A program made the translations under genes and the position numbers. From Vagococcus teuberi (GTDB lineage Bacteria; Bacillota; Bacilli; Lactobacillales; Vagococcaceae): 64,000 bases of DNA. Under the pieces are notes generated by a model. The model was not told the origin of the DNA and did not search any database. It worked only from the letters and a program-made list of their open reading frames with translations. The DNA is taken from NCBI RefSeq assembly GCF_001870205.1, contig NZ_CP017267.1, positions 1,352,501 through 1,416,500 of the forward strand, written 5' to 3'. This document shows, in pieces, positions 59,527-64,000 of the stretch (position 1 is the first letter of the stretch; each line of letters opens with the position of its first letter).

Positions 59527-60285
59527 ATGACAGACTTAAATATTTCAAATACGTCACTATTGTTAGCGAGTTTGTTAATCGTGGTTGCTTTAGTGATTGA
59601 TTACAAAGAAAAACTCGGACTTGGAAAGGATATTTTTATTTCAGCTTTTAGAACCGTCGTGCAATTATTTATTATCGGATATGTATTAGGTTTTGTGTTT
59701 CAATTAGACAATATTCTTTTAACCTTAGTTATGGTAGCTTTTATCATTTTAAATGCGGCACACCATGCTGGAAAACGTGCGACTCATTTAGACAAAGCAT
59801 TTCAAATTTCTTTAATCTCCATCGGATTTGGAACGATTTTATCTTTAGCCATTCTTTTCTTATCTGGCACTTTAAAATGGACGCCTTCACAAATTGTTCC
59901 CATCACCGGAATGATTGCGAGTAATGCGATGACGGCTGTCGGGGTTGGGTATCGTTCAATGGCAACCAAATTCGAAGATCAACGTCAACAAGTACAGGAA
60001 AAATTAGCTTTAGGAGCCACAGAGAAACAATCAACTTTACCTATTGTTAGAGAAAGCATTAAAGCCGCGATGTCTCCGAGTATAGACAGAGCAAAAACAG
60101 TTGGTCTTGTTAGTTTACCCGGTATGATGTCTGGTTTAATGTTTGCTGGTATTGATCCAACAACAGCGATTAGATATCAAATTGTCATCATGTTCATGTT
60201 GATTGCAACAACTGGTTTTTCAACGATGATAGCCAGCTACTTATCATATAAACAATACTTTAACGATTTATCTCAATTAAAATAA
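59527..60285 (+). CDS. fetB: ABC transporter permease, FetB/YbbM-like
   Basis: A 252-residue membrane protein of the YbbM family with six or seven helices. The characteristic blocks AFRTVVQLFIIGYVLGFVF, GMIASNAMTAVGVGY and LPGMMSGLMFAGIDPTTAIR are all present. It works with the adjacent ATPase; iron export is known only for the E. coli pair. GGAGGAG within the ATPase end serves as Shine-Dalgarno. Confidence 0.86.
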   Translation: MTDLNISNTSLLLASLLIVVALVIDYKEKLGLGKDIFISAFRTVVQLFIIGYVLGFVFQLDNILLTLVMVAFIILNAAHHAGKRATHLDKAFQISLISIGFGTILSLAILFLSGTLKWTPSQIVPITGMIASNAMTAVGVGYRSMATKFEDQRQQVQEKLALGATEKQSTLPIVRESIKAAMSPSIDRAKTVGLVSLPGMMSGLMFAGIDPTTAIRYQIVIMFMLIATTGFSTMIASYLSYKQYFNDLSQLK

Positions 60286-60286
60286 A

Positions 60287-60322
60287 AGAAAGACTAGCTA
60301 ATTTTTCGTTAGCTAGTCTTTT
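60287..60322. terminator. Bidirectional terminator between fetB and the recombinase-like gene
   Basis: Thirteen-base arms (60289-60301, 60309-60321) with As before and Ts after, between convergent genes. Confidence 0.85.
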
Positions 60323-60325
60323 GAT

Positions 60326-60883
60326 TTATCTTTCTTGCACGTATTTATAGGCTGTTCCCAAAGAAATATTACATTCTTCAGCGATTTGTCTTAATGTGTA
60401 GCGATTATTATTGTATAAGAATCTGATTTGATCGATTGTTTCTTGAGAAATCTTTGGACGTCCACCCACACGACCTTTACGACGAGCTTCTTGTAAACCT
60501 TTAGTTGTTCTTTCTCTAATAATTAACTTTTCCATCTCAGCAATTTTTAATACCATTTCTAAGTAGGCAGCATCATCAATATCACTATATGCCTCACCTT
60601 TTTTAACAACAACTAATCCTATTCCTTTGTCTTTTAATTGACCCAAAAACTCAGCCAACTGAATCACAGATTTCCCTAAACATCTCAATTCATAAACGAC
60701 TAATTGATCACCTGATCCAAGATTTTCCACTATTTCATTCAAAACTGTGTCACTTTGTGTAATTTCTTCATTTGTTTCTTTTTCAATAGAAACAGTTTCA
60801 ATATTTAAACTGTTTAATCCATCAATTTGTTCCTTTACGTAATTTTCCTCACTAGAAGCATAAACATATCCTATTTTTTTCAT
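60326..60883 (-). CDS. Serine-recombinase homologue lacking most catalytic residues
   Basis: A 185-residue resolvase/invertase-family protein: catalytic-type domain to about residue 135, then GRVGGRPK and a Hin-like helix-turn-helix (LRQIAEECNISLGTAYKYV). It aligns with gamma-delta resolvase without gaps at the key points. Ser10, Glu124 and Arg125 remain. Arg8 is Tyr, Arg45 is Asp, Asp67 is Arg, Arg68 is Cys and Arg71 is Lys. Recombination is therefore unlikely, while dimerisation and DNA binding look intact. No transposase or plasmid genes adjoin it. A site-specific DNA-binding protein or regulator is inferred. The ATG follows AGGGGGTAGGAG. Confidence 0.85.
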   Translation of the reverse strand: MKKIGYVYASSEENYVKEQIDGLNSLNIETVSIEKETNEEITQSDTVLNEIVENLGSGDQLVVYELRCLGKSVIQLAEFLGQLKDKGIGLVVVKKGEAYSDIDDAAYLEMVLKIAEMEKLIIRERTTKGLQEARRKGRVGGRPKISQETIDQIRFLYNNNRYTLRQIAEECNISLGTAYKYVQER

Positions 60884-61311
60884 AGCTCCTACCCCCTGTT
60901 ATTTTTTTCTTGTAAAAATTTAATTCTATTTTATTTCTTGGCTATGTTCATACTATATCTCTTTTTTAAAAAACCCGCCATATCAAACTTTTCCTAACAA
61001 TACGTAAAATCTGATAATTAATCATCTTTAAATGAAAATTCACAAAAATAGCATATTTTGTTATTTAAAAACCTCAAAAAATTCATATATATATGCAATT
61101 TATAAATTAAAAAATATATTTTTTTACATAATTAAAACCTTGACACACATTTCGTTTTTTATTTACTCTTTTAAAATAAGAATAAAAAATAAAAGAATTC
61201 TCAATTGTATCTAAATAAATTAAAAAGAAGGATTACATTATTATTAAATATTGCTCACTTATACAAGGGTTTTTAAAACTATATTTACTACAACAAATTC
61301 ATAATATTTAT
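60884..61311. other. Very AT-rich intergenic region, no gene found
   Basis: About 430 bases with no convincing coding frame; stretches near 61080-61200 are almost pure A and T. I see no tRNA, riboswitch or direct-repeat array. It lies upstream of the recombinase-like gene. Confidence 0.5.
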
Positions 61312-61382
61312 AAAATATAGCAAAGTGACAGCTGAAAGTATAATTTTTTAAGCTACTCTCAGCTGTCACTTTGCTATATTTT
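61312..61382. terminator. 24-base perfect inverted repeat after oppF, probable terminator
   Basis: Arms 61312-61335 and 61359-61382 are exact complements around 23 bases; the oppF stop lies at the edge of the right arm. The loop holds an A/T-rich core. No clean U run follows, so it may be an mRNA-stabilising hairpin or a small mobile-element footprint as well as a terminator. Confidence 0.6.
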
Positions 61383-62328
61383 ATTTTTTTAGTTTTCTTA
61401 ATTTCTCTTGATAGGTTGTTACGTCAGACGCACTACAATAGACATAATGCCCTGGTACAATTTCTCGTAATTCTAAATCAGTCGCCTCAGTATCTGTTGG
61501 ATGATATGTTGTTCTTACTCTATGACGCTCATATTCTGGATCTGGTAATGGGATAGCTGAGAGTAAACTTTCAGTATATGGATGTAAACCATATTTATAA
61601 ATTTCTTCCGCGCTACCTACTTCTACTAATTTTCCAAAATACATCACACCTATTCTATCGCTAATGTATTTTACCATTGATAAATCATGGGCGATAAATA
61701 AGTATGTCAATTTTTGTTGTTCTTGTAATTCCTGTAAAAGATTAACAACTTGCGCTTGAATTGATACATCAAGAGCTGAAATCGGCTCATCACAAATAAT
61801 AAATTTTGGTTCCACTGCAAGGGCACGTGCGATACCAATACGCTGACGTTGTCCTCCTGAAAACTCATGAGGATAACGTGTGCCATGACTTGGATCAAGA
61901 CCAACTAGTTTTAATAATTCATTGACTCGTTTATTTCGTTCTTCATCGTTTTTAGCTAGTTTATGAATATCAATTCCCTCAGCAATAATATCTCGTACTT
62001 TCATACGAGGATTTAAAGAGGCATAAGGATCTTGGTAAATCATCTGAACGTCACGACGGAATTTATTCATTCGATCACGACCCTTTATTGTCGTAATATC
62101 TTCACCATCGAAAATAATTTCGCCACCTGTTGTATTATACAAACGGATGATACTTCTTCCTGTTGTAGATTTCCCACAACCAGACTCACCTACTAAGCCA
62201 AATGTTTCGCCTTCGTTAATGTAGAAACTAATATCATTTACTGCTTTTACTTCGTCAGGACGACCGACATTAAAGTATTGTTTTAGATTTTTTACTTCTA
62301 AAAGTCTCGTTTTATTCGCTACTGTCAT
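61381..62328 (-). CDS. oppF: Oligopeptide ABC transporter ATPase OppF
   Basis: A 315-residue ABC ATPase of the Opp/Dpp type. Walker A is GESGCGKST, the signature is FSGGQRQRIGIARAL, Walker B is FIICDEPISALD and the switch is IAHDLS. The C-terminal oligopeptide-transporter domain includes HPYTESLLSAIPLPDP. It partners with OppD at the OppBC membrane pair to import peptides. The start overlaps oppD as ATGA (62325-62328). Confidence 0.93.
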   Translation of the reverse strand: MTVANKTRLLEVKNLKQYFNVGRPDEVKAVNDISFYINEGETFGLVGESGCGKSTTGRSIIRLYNTTGGEIIFDGEDITTIKGRDRMNKFRRDVQMIYQDPYASLNPRMKVRDIIAEGIDIHKLAKNDEERNKRVNELLKLVGLDPSHGTRYPHEFSGGQRQRIGIARALAVEPKFIICDEPISALDVSIQAQVVNLLQELQEQQKLTYLFIAHDLSMVKYISDRIGVMYFGKLVEVGSAEEIYKYGLHPYTESLLSAIPLPDPEYERHRVRTTYHPTDTEATDLELREIVPGHYVYCSASDVTTYQEKLRKLKK

Positions 62329-63380
62329 ATAGGATCCTCCTTACGCAAACCTTTTTTGTATTCTTCTTGTCGTTTAACAATCTCTAATGGAGGTGTCACT
62401 TTTGGTGCGCCTGGTGCAAGTAACCAAGTTGCTGCATAATGAGTTGGCGACACTTCAAAAAATGGTGGAGCTTCAAGTTTATCAATTTCCATTGCATATT
62501 TATTTCTAGGATAGAAAGCATCCCCTGTTGGTGGATCCAATAAATCTGGTGGAGAGCCTGGGATGGCATATAGTTTTTCTTCTTTTGTTTCAAGTGTTGG
62601 CATCGAACTTAGTAACCCCCACGTATAAGGATGCTGTGGATTATAGAACACTTCATCTGAAGTCCCAATCTCCACAATTCGTCCTCCGTACATAACCGCG
62701 ACTCTATCGGCAACATTTGCCACTACGCCTAAATCATGGGTAATAAAAATGATAGATGTTTGAATTTTCTTTTGAATGTCTTTCATCAATTCAATAATCT
62801 GAGCTTGAATGGTCACATCTAAAGCCGTTGTTGGCTCATCAGCTATCAGAATTTCTGGATAACATATCAAGGCAATTGCAATAACGATACGTTGTCGTTG
62901 CCCTCCTGAAAATTGGTGAGGATAGTTCTTTAAACGTTTTTCAGCATTCGGAATACCAACTAATTTAAGTAAATCTAGTGCTCGATCTAATGCTTCTTCT
63001 TTATTGATTTTTTTATGTTTTCTAAGTGACTCTGCTACTTGATTTCCGATATTCATTGTTGGGTCAAGAGATGTCATCGGATCCTGAAAAATCATCGCAA
63101 TATCTTTTCCTCGAATAGATTGCATCTCTTTTTCCGTTTTATTTAGCAAGTTTTCACCTTTAAATAAAATATCTCCTTTAGTGATGTTGGCGTTATTCGC
63201 CAATAATCGCATAATCGCTCTTGATGTAACTGATTTACCAGAACCAGACTCACCAACAATAGCAAGTGTTTCGCCTTTATGTAAATCAAAGTTAACCCCA
63301 CGAATCGCATGAACTTCACCAGCAAAAGTATCAAATGAAATATTTAAATCTTTTACTTCTAATATTTTCTCTACTGTCAT
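62325..63380 (-). CDS. oppD: Oligopeptide ABC transporter ATPase OppD
   Basis: A 351-residue ABC ATPase. Walker A is GESGSGKSVTSRAI, the signature is FSGGQRQRIVIAIAL, Walker B is ILIADEPTTALD and the switch is ITHDLG. The C-terminal oligopeptide domain has HPYTWGLLSSMPTL and a PGSPPDLLDPPTGDAFYPRN tail. The order oppC-oppD-oppF in the direction of transcription is standard. AGGAGG precedes the ATG. Confidence 0.93.
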   Translation of the reverse strand: MTVEKILEVKDLNISFDTFAGEVHAIRGVNFDLHKGETLAIVGESGSGKSVTSRAIMRLLANNANITKGDILFKGENLLNKTEKEMQSIRGKDIAMIFQDPMTSLDPTMNIGNQVAESLRKHKKINKEEALDRALDLLKLVGIPNAEKRLKNYPHQFSGGQRQRIVIAIALICYPEILIADEPTTALDVTIQAQIIELMKDIQKKIQTSIIFITHDLGVVANVADRVAVMYGGRIVEIGTSDEVFYNPQHPYTWGLLSSMPTLETKEEKLYAIPGSPPDLLDPPTGDAFYPRNKYAMEIDKLEAPPFFEVSPTHYAATWLLAPGAPKVTPPLEIVKRQEEYKKGLRKEDPI

Positions 63381-63394
63381 TATGATTCCTCCTG

Positions 63395-64000
63395 TTAGTC
63401 GTTCATTTTCGGATCAAACGCATCACGTAACCCATCTGCTAACAGATTAAAACAAATCATGATAACAGACAGTGTGATTGCTGGCGCCCACATTAAATGA
63501 GGTAAAAATCTAAATGTTTTGTATCCTTCGTTAAGTAACGTTCCTAAAGAAGCTGTCGGTGGTGTTAAACCTAACCCGATAAAACTTAAAAAGGCTTCAA
63601 AGAAAATCGCTGACGGGATACTAAACATCATCTGAACAATAATTACCCCGGAAATATTTGGTAACACGTGTTTAAACGCAATTTTAGATTGTTTTTCTCC
63701 TAAAGTTGTCGCTGCCAAAACATATTCTTGGTCTTTGATTTTAAGTGTCTGAGCTCTGACAATACGAGCCATTGTAATCCAACCCGTTATAATCATTGCT
63801 AAAATAATGGATAACATCCCTGGTTTAAAAATCATTAACATTAAAATCATCACAACTAAGTTTGGTATACCAGATAAAATCTCTAATATACGCTGCATGA
63901 CGGTATCGACTCGTCCGCCCTTCATCCCCGATATCAGTCCGTAAATAACACCGAACGTTAAATCAAGAAAGGCTGCAGTCAAGGCAATAATTAAAGACAT
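63395..64000 (-). CDS. oppC: Oligopeptide ABC transporter permease OppC, 5' end outside window
   Basis: The C-terminal 201 residues of an OppC-type permease. The EAA-like loop motif lies around VLAATTLGEKQSKIAFKHVLPN, and the ending LADGLRDAFDPKMND is typical of OppC. About four membrane helices are visible. The frame is open through position 64000, and an OppC of usual length needs about 100 more residues upstream. The ATG at the very edge is therefore probably internal. Confidence 0.9.
   Translation of the reverse strand: MSLIIALTAAFLDLTFGVIYGLISGMKGGRVDTVMQRILEILSGIPNLVVMILMLMIFKPGMLSIILAMIITGWITMARIVRAQTLKIKDQEYVLAATTLGEKQSKIAFKHVLPNISGVIIVQMMFSIPSAIFFEAFLSFIGLGLTPPTASLGTLLNEGYKTFRFLPHLMWAPAITLSVIMICFNLLADGLRDAFDPKMND

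Noticed and set aside
61020-61215. Plus-strand frame of 60 codons in the AT-rich gap
   Set aside because: Low-complexity Lys/Ile/Phe/Tyr composition from AT-rich DNA, no ribosome site and no resemblance to a protein family.
60326-61382. Integrated plasmid, transposon or integron containing the recombinase
   Set aside because: No transposase, replication gene, resistance gene or terminal repeats flank it, and its catalytic residues are lost.

Overview
The window is low-GC Gram-positive chromosome. The gene set (cggR-gap-pgk-tpi-gpmI-eno, rpoN, HPr kinase, a c-di-AMP receptor, clpP under a CtsR box, an EfrAB/LmrCD-type exporter, a guanine riboswitch on xpt) points to Lactobacillales. Protein similarity by eye suggests Enterococcaceae, Enterococcus- or Vagococcus-like; the genus is inferred. 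Most genes lie on the minus strand. There is no prophage, CRISPR array or intact insertion sequence.

Layout. 1-7155: yvcK (cut by the window edge), rapZ, ftsX-ftsE, prfB with its programmed frameshift, and secA. 7156-12000: accessory stretch with a decayed ankyrin-repeat gene, a Cof-type HAD phosphatase, a broken RpiR-type regulator beside two palindromes that may be its operators, a membrane protein with a duplicated extracellular domain, and an Mrr-like type IV restriction enzyme. 12000-19400: lower glycolysis operon cggR-gap-pgk-tpiA-gpmI-eno, with a tandem CggR operator, a terminator between gap and pgk, and a private eno promoter. 19380-22200: rpoN, tRNA-Arg(CCG), clpP and a DsbA-like protein. 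22200-29300: a CovRS/LisRK-type two-component system, a heterodimeric ABC exporter and guaC.

29479-33868 is a compact five-gene operon (PurK-like ATP-grasp protein, GntR regulator, aldo-keto reductase, ABC ATPase, ABC-2 permease) with a good promoter; its function is not recognisable and it is the best candidate here for an undescribed pathway. Then come xpt with its guanine riboswitch, a secreted glucosaminidase with two GH73 domains (the second apparently inactive) and a long acidic/tyrosine-rich coiled-coil protein. 38534-45294 is a replication and repair operon (dnaX-ybaB-recR-tmk-darA-holB-ricT-yabA-rsmI) with internal terminators. 45475-49433 on the plus strand holds a YdjI-YdjG-YdjH-like envelope stress set and an esterase. 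49430-58707 holds a nucleoid-associated protein, galU, gpsA, lgt, hprK, a split ThrE-type transporter, an M24-fold protein, an ISL3 transposase remnant, a cyclophilin and udk. 58885-64000 holds fetAB-like genes, a serine-recombinase homologue that has lost most catalytic residues, and oppF-oppD-oppC (cut by the window edge).

For many genes the longest reading frame is not the likely product. Starts given here were chosen from Shine-Dalgarno spacing and family length, including several GTG/TTG starts and one probable ATT start.
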